Part shown: positions 52,843 to 61,128 of the stretch, one piece after another
Layout: each line of letters begins with the position of its first letter
How positions within the stretch are numbered: the first letter of the stretch is position 1
Assembly: GCF_013033965.1 (NCBI RefSeq)
Contig: NZ_WQFE01000006.1
Coordinates: 1 to 64,000 of the forward strand
Length of the DNA stretch: 64,000 bases
Source: Ruegeria atlantica
GTDB taxonomy: Bacteria > Pseudomonadota > Alphaproteobacteria > Rhodobacterales > Rhodobacteraceae
Direction: 5' to 3'
Notes under the pieces: model-generated
What the model was told of the DNA's origin: nothing
Databases searched by the model: none
The model's input: only the letters and a program-made list of their open reading frames with translations
Translations under genes and position numbers: made by a program

Positions 52843-52863
52843 GTAAAAGACAGGAGATGAGAA

Positions 52864-53613
52864 ATGAAACTTCCCTGGATATCGCTCACCGCAATTGTTC
52901 TTGGCGCTTCGTCCGCTGTTGGGGACGGCGATCATGCCCTTCATCAGGAGGGGGCTGTCATCTCTCCGGCAGATGCCGGTAAGGTGGCTGATTTCGACAT
53001 CCTTGCGGCGCATGCGCACCGTAACGGCAACACTGTTACCTTCCACATGACCACCAGCGGTATCGCCGGGGCGTCGGTTCCGGCTGCAACCGGATCGGTG
53101 GGCGGGTCTGATGTCTGGTCTTATGTGTGGCCTACATCTCTTGATCCGTCTGCAGTGGGTTTTGAGCGTGGCACCGGCATTCTGGCAATGGCCGCGACCA
53201 GCCATCCGGATTTTGACGACACTCCTCTATTTGATGAAAACGGCGATGGTGATCCGGCCAACGACGGTATCGAATGGCACAGCCATTGGGTTGTACTTAC
53301 ACCGACTGAGGATTGCGGACCGGGTGCTCTCGCGGTGCGCGACATCCCGGAGGGAACAATGCCCAAGCTACCTGCGACCTGGCCGGGGTTCCCGATTTAC
53401 CTGGACAGCCCCGGGTTCACACCACTGTTCGACGGCCCAGAGATCAAGGTGAATGCCGGGTTTGCCAGCGACGTGGAGCTGGATGATGTTGCTTATGACG
53501 GCGTCACCTCTGCGCTGCGTGTGAACGCCAGCATTCACGCGCCGCTGCTGTGTGTCACGGATGTTTTTGACATTGCTTCAGGTGACCTGAGCCTGCCGGG
53601 CAAACTTCAGTGA
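52864..53613 (+). CDS. Predicted exported protein of unknown function
   Basis: Protein of 249 aa with a Sec-type signal (LPWISLTAIVLGASSAVGDG, cleavage near residue 20). I do not recognise the family. The mature part is acidic, with a histidine-rich start (DHALHQEG, HAHRNGNTVTFHM), a DENGDGDPANDG segment resembling a calcium loop and a following HSHW, and strands fitting an all-beta domain. The His-rich and acidic features suggest metal binding. GGAGATGAGAA gives a ribosome site. It is first in an operon with a redoxin and divergent from the MarR/MOSC pair, so it probably belongs to the same stress response. Confidence 0.75.
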   Translation: MKLPWISLTAIVLGASSAVGDGDHALHQEGAVISPADAGKVADFDILAAHAHRNGNTVTFHMTTSGIAGASVPAATGSVGGSDVWSYVWPTSLDPSAVGFERGTGILAMAATSHPDFDDTPLFDENGDGDPANDGIEWHSHWVVLTPTEDCGPGALAVRDIPEGTMPKLPATWPGFPIYLDSPGFTPLFDGPEIKVNAGFASDVELDDVAYDGVTSALRVNASIHAPLLCVTDVFDIASGDLSLPGKLQ

Positions 53614-53670
53614 ACGACAAAAGCCGGTCGCTCCAAACAGGCGGCTGGCTACATTATAGGAGAGACCAAT

Positions 53671-54195
53671 ATGCAAGCGCCGGAACTGCAGGTAACTGAA
53701 TGGTTCAACGCTGAGGGGAACCTCAAGTTGTCGGATTTCCAGGGAAAGGTCGTCCTGATCGAGGCCTTCCAGATGCTGTGCCCTGGCTGTGTTGTCCACG
53801 GCATCCCCCTTGCGCAAGCCGTGCAGCGGCACTTTTCCAGCGATCAGGTCGTGGTGATCGGGCTGCATACTGTTTTCGAGCACCACGAAGCCATGCTCCC
53901 GGTATCGCTGAAGGCCTTTCTGCACGAGTACCGCATTACCTTTCCGGTGGCGATCGACAAACAGGGGGCAGGACCGCTGCCTGAAACCATGGCCGCATAC
54001 GGCCTGCGCGGAACACCCAGCCTGGTACTGCTAGATCAGACAGGCCGGATTGCCGCACACCACTTCGGTCAGGTCGCGGAATTGCAGGTAGGAGCTGAGA
54101 TCGGCGGTCTTCTTGGCAGTAAGGCCGCTGCTATGCACACAGAACACCGGGCCGCCGGCCTTGGAAGGTGCGACGACAATGGCTGCACAGTGTGA
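53671..54195 (+). CDS. Redoxin / TlpA-like thioredoxin-fold protein
   Basis: Thiol-disulfide or peroxide-reducing protein of 174 aa. The active-site pair is Cys37-x2-Cys40 (MLCPGC), within LSDFQGKVVLIEAFQMLCPGC. A second block has the cis-Pro motif GLRGTPSLVLLDQTGRI. No signal peptide, so probably cytoplasmic, unlike TlpA itself. AGGAGAGACCAAT is a strong ribosome site. It follows the exported-protein gene after 57 nt, presumably in the MarR-controlled operon. The final Cys near the C terminus (GRCDDNGCTV) could be redox active too. Confidence 0.85.
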   Translation: MQAPELQVTEWFNAEGNLKLSDFQGKVVLIEAFQMLCPGCVVHGIPLAQAVQRHFSSDQVVVIGLHTVFEHHEAMLPVSLKAFLHEYRITFPVAIDKQGAGPLPETMAAYGLRGTPSLVLLDQTGRIAAHHFGQVAELQVGAEIGGLLGSKAAAMHTEHRAAGLGRCDDNGCTV

Positions 54196-54404
54196 ATCTG
54201 TGGCCCGATGCGGTAGCTTGCAAACGAATTTTCGAAGTCGCCGCACGATGCATCCGCGGAAACTTTGAAAGGCCGCGCAACAGCATCCCGACGCTGACCT
54301 GATTGACCAGCCCTGAGATCCGTCAGATGTGCGGCAAAGGACTATATAGCGCTGCCTTCTGTGATAGCTTGGAACTTTAAAAGCAAAGCCGAGCCGTCGT
54401 GTGT
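54196..54404. other. Convergent intergenic region
   Basis: 209 bp between convergent genes. No clear terminator, repeat or coding frame with domain support was seen. Confidence 0.5.
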
Positions 54405-55286
54405 CTACTTGCCTCGTATGATCGCAATTGCGGACAGTACAAAAGCGCAGGCAATGGCCTGGGGCGCGGTGATTGCCTCGCCAAAAGCAAAAAATCCTAC
54501 TGCAAACATGGTGGGCAATTCTATGCTGCCGACAATCGCAGTTTGCGAGGCACCAATCAATGGTGAACAAACTGTGTAGATAAGCTGAGGGACTAGCGCA
54601 GTGACTACCCCAATTCCAACAATCAACAGCCAGTTGGCCCGGTCCTGCGGAAATATCTCGTTCATTTCAGCACTCAACATAAGTGGTGCAAGACCGACAA
54701 TGGAGCCAAGGGAAACTGAGGCGATACGCGCCAGTGGCGCGATCCGAGACAGCCGGTGCACCAGGACGCAAATACCAAATCCGAACCCAAACGGAGCCGC
54801 TAGAGCAATCAGCAATGTTGGTATGTGTTCTTTGGATGCAGATGCGGGTGATCCTGCGATGATTGCCGCCACCACGATCAGACAGGACGCAAACACTGAG
54901 CGCTGTGTGGGCGCATCAGCAAACACTGCCCAACTGATTACAAGCGTGAACACCGGATAAGTCATATAGAGTACGCCCACGGTTGACGCAGGTAATGTCT
55001 CTAGCGCTGTAACGTATCCGATCCATCCGAGCCCCATCACCGCGCCTGCAGATAAACCCCAGACAATCACGCGCCATGCTTTTCGATGCGAGATTAGAAC
55101 AGGAAGGAGCAGGATTGCCGCAACAATGTAGCGATAGAATGCAACTGCATAAGGTGCGATGCCCTGCTCAGTCAGGGCCCGACTAAAGTAGGGAACGAGC
55201 CCGAAACAAACAGACGCAAAGAGAACACCAAGCATAGGCAGGGCATAAGGAATGGATGGCTTATCTTGCGTCGATGTTTTTGTCAT
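54405..55286 (-). CDS. EamA/DMT-family transporter
   Basis: Inner-membrane metabolite exporter of 293 aa with ten predicted helices in two EamA repeats (LGVLFASVCFGLVPYFSRAL, and IVGLAPLMLSAEMNEIFP through VTALVPQLIYTVCSPLIGASQTAIVGSIELP). Family members export amino acids or other small metabolites. The substrate is unknown, and no clear operon partner lies nearby. Confidence 0.88.
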   Translation of the reverse strand: MTKTSTQDKPSIPYALPMLGVLFASVCFGLVPYFSRALTEQGIAPYAVAFYRYIVAAILLLPVLISHRKAWRVIVWGLSAGAVMGLGWIGYVTALETLPASTVGVLYMTYPVFTLVISWAVFADAPTQRSVFASCLIVVAAIIAGSPASASKEHIPTLLIALAAPFGFGFGICVLVHRLSRIAPLARIASVSLGSIVGLAPLMLSAEMNEIFPQDRANWLLIVGIGVVTALVPQLIYTVCSPLIGASQTAIVGSIELPTMFAVGFFAFGEAITAPQAIACAFVLSAIAIIRGK

Positions 55287-55526
55287 GTATCGGAGCTATC
55301 ATGCGATAACGGATGTGTCTTTAGGGGGTTTCTGAAAGGTAAACTGATCCCTTGCTTTGCTAGTTTGAACAGGTTTTGACTGTGCGGGCGCTACGATATT
55401 CCGCAATGCGGCCCGCCAATGTTGCTTCGAGAACATCTCCCGATTGGTCAATCTGGACTTGGATCGGAGCCGGCCAATACCGCTTCTCATGGTGCTAAAT
55501 CACACAGTTGTCGCTAGAACAGGTAG
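55287..55526. other. Intergenic region between two minus-strand genes
   Basis: 240 bp holding the promoter of the DMT gene. A 63-codon frame here has no domain or ribosome site; nothing else was recognised. Confidence 0.4.
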
Positions 55527-56108
55527 TCAGCTCTCAAGATTTTTTTGGAGGATCTCTATCATCAGATGCTGGAGCAGGATGATCGTCTTTGCGTCACGAA
55601 TGTCGCCGCTTTCAATCATCTTCATCGCGTCAGAAAGGGGAACCTGTAAGACTTCAATGTCCTCTCCTTCATCGTACTTGCCACCGCCGCTGGCGATTTG
55701 ATCCGATGTTGAATAGATACCTTTAAAGAAGGAAAGATACTCGGTGACGGAACCAGGGCTCATGTAGATGTCGAACAAATGTGTCAGTGTCGGCGTTTGA
55801 AATCCTGTCTCTTCGAGCAGTTCAGCGCGCATCCGCCCATCGGCATCCGAGCCCTCCAGCAGTCCGGCGGGTGCCTCGATCAGGGCCTCTATCCCACCAT
55901 TCAGAAACACCGGTAGCCTGAATTGACGGGTCAACAGGACACAAGTCGTTTCGGGATTGAATAACAGGCAGGTTGCGCCATTGCCCCGGTCGTAGGTTTC
56001 GCGCGTCTGGTGTTGCCACTCACCGTTTCGGAGGCGCAGTTCGAATTCGTATTTTGTCAGAGTCCCCCAGTTATCCGATAAGACCTCACCTGAGATTAGC
56101 CGAAACAT
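55527..56108 (-). CDS. NUDIX hydrolase, NudK-like
   Basis: Hydrolase of 193 aa cleaving nucleoside-diphosphate sugars. The Nudix region is AGLLEGSDADGRMRAELLEETGF, with the EExG core; the usual Arg at the start of REUxEE is Ala here. The flanking blocks (DIYMSPGSVTEYLSFF, GEDIEVLQVPLSDAMKMIESGDIRDAKTIILL) match the GDP-mannose hydrolase NudK closely. The Ala substitution could reduce activity, although NudK itself has Lys there. It follows the GNAT gene after 6 nt and is co-transcribed with it. Confidence 0.85.
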   Translation of the reverse strand: MFRLISGEVLSDNWGTLTKYEFELRLRNGEWQHQTRETYDRGNGATCLLFNPETTCVLLTRQFRLPVFLNGGIEALIEAPAGLLEGSDADGRMRAELLEETGFQTPTLTHLFDIYMSPGSVTEYLSFFKGIYSTSDQIASGGGKYDEGEDIEVLQVPLSDAMKMIESGDIRDAKTIILLQHLMIEILQKNLES

Positions 56109-56114
56109 CCGTTT

Positions 56115-56966
56115 TCATCTTTCGATTGCGTCTGTAATGCGCATGCTCAATTCGAACTGCGATACGGTAGGTTCAGCACCTATTGCTTGCAGAAACGCGC
56201 GGAATTCCTCCGACTGAGCGTCGACATTTAACAGGTGCAATTTGTCGCCTGGATGGCAGGCTTTGATCAGAGACTGGGCAACCCCCTCGCAACGGCGATC
56301 CTTGCGAACCCCAATCTGAACCAGAGTTCGCGTTTCGGGGGCTACTACGGCATAACCCGCCAGACCGCGGGCGTCTGATACGGTCCAGCATTTTACATCA
56401 TTGGCAATCGCCGCAATCGCGCCGAAACTGTTTTGCCAGGATGGCAGCACCTCTGCCAACGTGTGCGCCTCGCCTTTGACTTCTGCCCAAGGCGATTGTC
56501 GCACATCATGTCTGGGTGATCCGGGCAAGGACGGCAGTTCGTAGCACTCAAGTTGTCGCGTGATTGCCGTCCCCAAAGCAGCGTAAAGATCGAACGCTCT
56601 TTTGTTACTGGTCAGAACTTCGGTTTGAAAGTTGGTGATGTGTTCATTTATTAAGCCGACCAAACAGTCTTGGCCAAGTTGACGGGCCAGCCCCTGACGC
56701 CTGAACTCAGGACATGTTCCGCTTGAGATCAGATAGGCACGGCGGCCGCGCACAGACATCAACCAGATTGCCACGACATCCCCTCCGATGATGGCAACGC
56801 GTGAGGCCGCGCGGCTCAACCTGCGCTGCTGCATCATAAGGGCAAATGCCCGACCCGATAGTTCCATCGGTACCGCGTAATCCGAAAATGCCGTGTTCAT
56901 CGCCCGACGCAGGACGTCATCTGAGACGTGCTCGGCGGTTTTGATTTTAGCGTTCAACGTTACCAA
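56115..56966 (-). CDS. GNAT-family N-acetyltransferase (two-domain)
   Basis: Protein of 283 aa with a complete GNAT domain in the first half (VAIIGGDVVAIWLMSVRGRRAYLISSGTCPEFRRQGLARQLGQ, with the acetyl-CoA loop RRQGLA) and a second, degenerate GNAT-like half (IGVRKDRRCEGVAQSLI). The TTG start lies 4 nt before the stop of a small upstream frame, suggesting coupling; an ATG at 56900 is too far inside the domain. The substrate is unknown. A NudK-like hydrolase follows. Confidence 0.8.
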   Translation of the reverse strand: MVTLNAKIKTAEHVSDDVLRRAMNTAFSDYAVPMELSGRAFALMMQQRRLSRAASRVAIIGGDVVAIWLMSVRGRRAYLISSGTCPEFRRQGLARQLGQDCLVGLINEHITNFQTEVLTSNKRAFDLYAALGTAITRQLECYELPSLPGSPRHDVRQSPWAEVKGEAHTLAEVLPSWQNSFGAIAAIANDVKCWTVSDARGLAGYAVVAPETRTLVQIGVRKDRRCEGVAQSLIKACHPGDKLHLLNVDAQSEEFRAFLQAIGAEPTVSQFELSMRITDAIER

Positions 56967-57145
56967 CTTTGGCCACCGTAGAACAATGGGCGCTTCGGAG
57001 GATCAGCGTAGTCCATACCGATGTCTTTTTTCATATGACTCGACCAATGTTGAATATCTTCTGGCTGGGGGCTCCGGCTTGGAGAACCAAGGGAGTTAAC
57101 TTTGAGCAAAGTTAGTATTTGTTTCAGTAGCAGCGGTGTAGTCAT
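56960..57145 (-). CDS. Small protein of unknown function (61 aa)
   Basis: A 61-codon frame with an unusually good ribosome site (GGGAGG, 5 nt before ATG) and a stop overlapping the GNAT start. Sequence begins MTTPLLLKQILTLLKV, amphipathic, and ends with a Pro/Gly-rich tail (MDYADPPKRPLFYGGQSW). No family recognised. The strong start and the coupling make it likely real, perhaps a leader or partner of the GNAT. Confidence 0.55.
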   Translation of the reverse strand: MTTPLLLKQILTLLKVNSLGSPSRSPQPEDIQHWSSHMKKDIGMDYADPPKRPLFYGGQSW

Positions 57146-57244
57146 TTCGCCCTCCCATTTGATGGGCTGATCGTTTATCCTGATCAGCACAGAAAAATAT
57201 CAGACAAACAAATCGGTATTGATTCCGAGGCATAAGGAAAATTT

Positions 57245-58144
57245 ATGGTTGATCGGGCCACCCTTCCTCCGCTGGCCGCAATCCGAGTCTTTGAAGAGGC
57301 CGCGCGGTGCAAGAATTTCACCCTTGCGGCGGACAAACTCGGGATGACGCAGGCAGCGGTCAGCTATCAGATCAAGATTCTCGAGGAACGTGTGGGTGCG
57401 CCGCTTTTCATACGTGAAGCGCGCGGCGTGTCTCTGTCAGATATCGGGGATGCATTTGCTGAGAAAGCCACCGATGCCCTCAACATCCTGAGCGATGCCT
57501 TTGCTGAAGCTAAGGGTATCTCGCAACAGACATTGGCCATTAGTGTTATCCCGACATTCGCCACCAACTTCCTGGCGCAAAAATTGGGTGGTTTTCAAAT
57601 GGAAAACCCGAACGTCGCGGTTCGAGTCGAGGTCAGCGAAAGCCTGGTTGATTTCTTGGCCAGCGGTTTTGACGTGGCCGTTCGCGGCGGGCAGGGAAAT
57701 TGGCGCGGACTGGCAAGCCATCTTTTGATCCCAACCCGATTTACCCCGATGCTCAGCCCGGATCTGGCTGCAACGATCGGGGGCGTCCACAAGCCTGAGG
57801 ATCTTTTGCGGCTGCATATCCTCTCACCCGCAGATCCATGGTGGAATCGTTGGGTGGCGGCCGCTGGACTAGAGGGCACCGATCTGACTGGCGAAGTCCG
57901 GCAACATTTTGGTCCTCAGGTGCTGGAAGCCAGTGCCGCGATTGCAGGGCAGGGCGTTGCTATGCTGACGCCCGCTTTTTTTCAGGATGAGTTGAAAAGC
58001 GGGCGGTTGATACAGCCGTTTGATTTGACGTGTGAGGATGGGTCAGGATACTGGCTGGTCTTTCCCGAAAGCCATCGACATTCGCAAAAGATCAAAACAT
58101 TTAGGAAATGGTTGGACAGAGAAACGCGGGACTGGCGCACCTGA
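57245..58144 (+). CDS. LysR-family regulator, GcvA-like
   Basis: Full-length LysR protein of 299 aa: helix-turn-helix (about 8-68; LAAIRVFEEAARCKNFTLAADKLGMTQAAVSYQIKILEER) and effector domain (about 93-295; VEVSESLVDFLASGFDVAVRGGQGNWRGLASHLLIP, AAIAGQGVAMLTP, YWLVFPESHRHSQKIKTFRKWL). It serves as a useful comparison for the shortened LysR at 50838. Divergent from the small-protein/GNAT/NudK operon, which it probably regulates. Confidence 0.9.
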   Translation: MVDRATLPPLAAIRVFEEAARCKNFTLAADKLGMTQAAVSYQIKILEERVGAPLFIREARGVSLSDIGDAFAEKATDALNILSDAFAEAKGISQQTLAISVIPTFATNFLAQKLGGFQMENPNVAVRVEVSESLVDFLASGFDVAVRGGQGNWRGLASHLLIPTRFTPMLSPDLAATIGGVHKPEDLLRLHILSPADPWWNRWVAAAGLEGTDLTGEVRQHFGPQVLEASAAIAGQGVAMLTPAFFQDELKSGRLIQPFDLTCEDGSGYWLVFPESHRHSQKIKTFRKWLDRETRDWRT

Positions 58145-58157
58145 TCGGGCTGACTGC

Positions 58158-58604
58158 CTAGTCCAAGGGCGGTAACCTGGGTTCGAAGACGAATGACTTC
58201 ACGATCGAAGTGTTCGTTTCCGCCCGGTCGTGGAACGGCAGAAGAATGTCGTCCAACTCTGCCACATCTTTCAACAGCAGACGGGCGACGTAACAATCGT
58301 CACCTGTGACACGGTCACAGGACGAAAAACGGGGTTGTTCCTCGATCATTCTCTCAACGATGTGCAATTGCCCGCTTCGTGGTTTGATCCGGACAAGAGC
58401 CTGAATTGTATAGCCAAAGCGGCGTAAGTCTACCTGTGCGCCAAACCCAGCAATGAAACCGTGATGTTGCAGGCTGCGCAGGCGTTCACCGACGGCCGGG
58501 CCAGTGAGACCGACCGCCTTGCCGATATCGGAAAGGCGGGTACGGCCATCAGATTCGAGGATCTCTACAATTTGGCGGTCCGTTTGATCCAGTTCTTTCG
58601 ACAT
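58158..58604 (-). CDS. Lrp/AsnC-family regulator
   Basis: Regulator of 148 aa: helix-turn-helix (LDQTDRQIVEILESDGRTRLSDIGKAVGLTGPAVGERLRSL) and a RAM ligand-binding domain (IQALVRIKPRSGQLHIVERMIEEQPRFSSCDRVTGDDCYVARLLL). Divergent from the PhzF-NTF2-RidA-LysE genes (122-bp gap) and the likely regulator of that cluster, by the usual AsnC pattern of controlling a divergent amino-acid-related operon. Converges on the LysR gene. Confidence 0.9.
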   Translation of the reverse strand: MSKELDQTDRQIVEILESDGRTRLSDIGKAVGLTGPAVGERLRSLQHHGFIAGFGAQVDLRRFGYTIQALVRIKPRSGQLHIVERMIEEQPRFSSCDRVTGDDCYVARLLLKDVAELDDILLPFHDRAETNTSIVKSFVFEPRLPPLD

Positions 58605-58726
58605 GAAGGAAGATTATCCAAAAGAGCATTGATGCAAAAGAAATTTTAGAAAACTGCAATCGTTAGTGCTGGGACAACCGTACGGCCCCCCATTAGGATT
58701 CTGACGACGATAGACAGGAGTTTCCC

Positions 58727-59566
58727 GTGAACATTCAACGAATCGCAGCGTTCAGCCAAGGATCAGAGGGCGGCAATCCGGCAGGGGTTGTACTTTTGGA
58801 GAACGCGGTCAGCGAAGATGAAATGGCACGCGTCGCGTCCGACGTCGGGTATTCGGAGACCGCCTTTGCCGTGGCGCAGGATGATGGGGGCAAAAATTGG
58901 AGGGTGCGTTACTTCTCACCGGAATCTGAGGTGCCGTTTTGCGGCCATGCCACAATTGCCCTTGGTGCAGCGCTGGGTGAGCAGAACGGTGAAGGTACCT
59001 ATACCCTCGTTCTGAACGACGCCACAATTTCTGTCGACGCCGCGGCCACGCCGGACGGCATGTTCGCTACCCTTTCATCGCCGCCAACGAAAAGTCGTAC
59101 AATGACCGAAGGCGAGGTTGGGGACATCCTGGCGCTTTTTGACCTGACGACTGAAGATCTCGATCCTCGACTGCTGCCGGCGTACATTCATGGTGGTGCC
59201 AATCATATTGTGCTTACCCTTAAGGACCGCGCGCGGCTCGCGGCGATGACATATGATCTGGACGAAGGCCGCGTGGTGATGCGCAAACATGATCTGGTCA
59301 CAGTGATGTTGGTGTACATCGAGGAGAACCAATCCTTCGTGGTGCGCAATGCTTTTGCTTCGGGCGGTGTTTTGGAGGATCCGGCGACCGGCGCCGCCGC
59401 AGCAGCCTTCGCCGGTTACCTGCGCGACAGCCAATGGCCCCATGGCGGCAGCTTCACCATTCGCCAGGGCGAAGACATGGGTTGCCCGTCCCTAATCAAA
59501 GTCTCATTGGATAACACGAAAGGCGCTTCGGTGCGGGTCTCGGGTGGGACGAGGGAAATCAAATGA
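58727..59566 (+). CDS. PhzF-family isomerase/epimerase
   Basis: Protein of 279 aa with the diaminopimelate-epimerase-like fold. Blocks: GSEGGNPAGVVLL, GYSETAFAV with the catalytic Glu44 (Glu45 in PhzF), FSPESEVPFCGHATIALGAALG and ASGGVLEDPATGAAAAAFAGYL. Phenazine genes are absent, so the substrate is another small molecule. An ATG with AGGAG upstream (ACAGGAGTTTCCC) is clear. First of a likely operon with an NTF2-like protein (ATGA overlap), then RidA and LysE. Confidence 0.9.
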   Translation: MNIQRIAAFSQGSEGGNPAGVVLLENAVSEDEMARVASDVGYSETAFAVAQDDGGKNWRVRYFSPESEVPFCGHATIALGAALGEQNGEGTYTLVLNDATISVDAAATPDGMFATLSSPPTKSRTMTEGEVGDILALFDLTTEDLDPRLLPAYIHGGANHIVLTLKDRARLAAMTYDLDEGRVVMRKHDLVTVMLVYIEENQSFVVRNAFASGGVLEDPATGAAAAAFAGYLRDSQWPHGGSFTIRQGEDMGCPSLIKVSLDNTKGASVRVSGGTREIK

Positions 59567-59949
59567 AACACCTGCCCGGTATCATCCAAAACTACATCAA
59601 TGCCTACAACCAAATGGATGTGGCGGCCATGGTGGCTTGCCTTTCGGATGACGTCACATTTTGCGATGTTTCCGGTGGGGAAGTCACGTCCGAGACCTCT
59701 GGCAAACAGGCATTTGCGGAACTGGCAAGTCTTGGCGTTCAGGCTTTTGCAAGCCGCCACCAAAAGGTCGTGAATGTCATATCCGTCGCAGATATCACAT
59801 TGATTGAGGTCGACTACTCTGCCGTGGTGGCAGTCGACCTGCCCAACGGATGGAAGGCCGGGCAGCAGTTGGAGTTTCGTGGTGGATCGGCATTTCGCGT
59901 CGCGGGCGGGTTGATCTTCAGTATCGTCGACCAAAGCGAGCCCAGCTAA
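59563..59949 (+). CDS. NTF2-like/SnoaL-like protein
   Basis: Small cone-shaped-fold protein of 128 aa (IINAYNQMDVAAMVACLSDDVTFCDVSGGEVTSETSGKQAF, then GRAFRVAGGLIFSIVDQS-type C terminus). Members are isomerases, hydratases or binding proteins. It overlaps the PhzF gene by 4 nt, suggesting the pair acts on the same metabolite. No catalytic residue can be named with confidence. Confidence 0.85.
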   Translation: MKHLPGIIQNYINAYNQMDVAAMVACLSDDVTFCDVSGGEVTSETSGKQAFAELASLGVQAFASRHQKVVNVISVADITLIEVDYSAVVAVDLPNGWKAGQQLEFRGGSAFRVAGGLIFSIVDQSEPS

Positions 59950-60050
59950 AAAACGGACTGATGTTGGGCAATGACGTTTTGTTGGTTCTGACGGCAAACT
60001 CCAGCTAACCGGCTGGGGCCTTCACGGCGATTTGGAAACGGAGCAAAAAA

Positions 60051-60449
60051 ATGATTACGCGATTGGCCCCAAACACACTGCGCGCTGTACCGGAGCAGTA
60101 TCAGGGTATTTATGTACATGGCACTCAGATCTCGGCGCCGAAGACACTGGTCTGTCTTTCGGGGCAGATAGGTGTCTCACCCGATGGCGAGACCCGTGAA
60201 GGGTTCGAGCAACAATGTTATCAAGCGATGAGCAATGTCGAAGCGCTACTTGCCGATGCCGGGCTGGGCACCGCTGACATTTTGCGTGTCATCTACTATG
60301 TGACCGATGCAAAGTTTCTGCCGACCCTGTCCAATGCCCGTCAAGCACGTTGGAGCCAGGGGCATGCCCCTGCAGTCACCACGTTAGTTGTGGCCGGTTT
60401 GGCGGCACCTGACCTTCTTGTTGAGATCGAAGTAACCGCCGCACGGTAA
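60051..60449 (+). CDS. RidA-family protein
   Basis: Second Rid protein of the window, 132 aa, different from the one at 50275. Features: TLVCLSGQIGVSPDGETREGFEQQCYQAMSNVEALLADAGLGTADILRVIYYVTD and the C terminus PAVTTLVVAGLAAPDLLVEIEVTAAR. No clear R of the archetypal RidA motif is seen (VTTLVVAGL), so it probably belongs to another Rid subgroup. The LysE-type exporter follows after 5 nt, and PhzF and NTF2 precede it. Confidence 0.87.
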   Translation: MITRLAPNTLRAVPEQYQGIYVHGTQISAPKTLVCLSGQIGVSPDGETREGFEQQCYQAMSNVEALLADAGLGTADILRVIYYVTDAKFLPTLSNARQARWSQGHAPAVTTLVVAGLAAPDLLVEIEVTAAR

Positions 60450-60454
60450 ACGCG

Positions 60455-61051
60455 ATGCCTGATCAGATATGGGCGCTTGTAGTGTTTGCCTTGGTGGCCA
60501 CTGGCTCTCCAGGTGGTGCGACCACGCTCGCCACGGTATCCGGAGCGCGGTTTGGATATGGACGCAGTGTTCCACTGATCATTGGCATGGCTCTTGCGCT
60601 TGCAGGGTTAGTGGCGGTGTCTGGGGTCGGTTTGGCTACAACACTTCAAACAGCACCTGTGCTGGAGTTGAGCGTAAAGGCAGTCGGTTCCATTTATCTG
60701 ATATGGCTTGCCGCGAGGATTGGCTTGGCCGGTCCCCCTTTGCCGACACAATCTGATGAGGAAACGCCAATCGGTCTTGTGAGTGGCATTATACTGCTCA
60801 TGATAAATCCGAAAGCCTGGGCCATGGCATTGGGCGTTGCCTCGTCGTTTTCCAAGCTGGCCAGCGGCCCCTTGGTGCTGGGTGGCATCCTGGCCCTGGT
60901 ATTTGCTCTTTCCGCTTATCTTTCCCTGACGATCTGGGCGCTGGCTGGCGGCCTCGTTGCCCGTTGGCTGAGCGCCGAATGGCACTGGCATTTGTTCAAC
61001 GGTACCATGGCTCTCCTGCTAACGGCTTCAATCGTGCAGTTGTGGGTTTGA
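60455..61051 (+). CDS. LysE/RhtB-family amino acid exporter
   Basis: Inner-membrane exporter of 198 aa with about five or six helices (VVFALVATGSPGGATTLATVSGARFGYGRSVPLIIGMALALAGLVAVSG, GSIYLIWLAARIGL, SGIILLMINPKAWAMALG). The NPKAW motif is typical of the LysE/RhtB superfamily. It follows the RidA gene directly and likely exports an amino acid or related compound handled by the PhzF-NTF2-RidA set. Confidence 0.9.
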   Translation: MPDQIWALVVFALVATGSPGGATTLATVSGARFGYGRSVPLIIGMALALAGLVAVSGVGLATTLQTAPVLELSVKAVGSIYLIWLAARIGLAGPPLPTQSDEETPIGLVSGIILLMINPKAWAMALGVASSFSKLASGPLVLGGILALVFALSAYLSLTIWALAGGLVARWLSAEWHWHLFNGTMALLLTASIVQLWV

Positions 61052-61089
61052 GTAGGTTACTCCCACTAGGCTAAGTCACAAAGCATGAT

Positions 61090-61128
61090 TGACATCATGG
61101 ATGTCATTATGACATCTTTAATGACATT
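61090..61128. promoter_or_regulatory. TGACAT repeat cluster upstream of marR; candidate operator
   Basis: Inverted repeat TGACATC-atg-GATGTCA (61090-61106) followed by a further TGACATC (61110-61116) and TGACATT (61122-61128), ending at the marR ATG. A perfect TTGACA (61089-61094) lies inside the first arm. No ribosome site precedes the ATG, so the transcript may be leaderless. Confidence 0.6.

Noticed and set aside
55299-55490. 63-codon frame upstream of the DMT transporter
   Set aside because: No domain, weak start, basic composition typical of chance frames.
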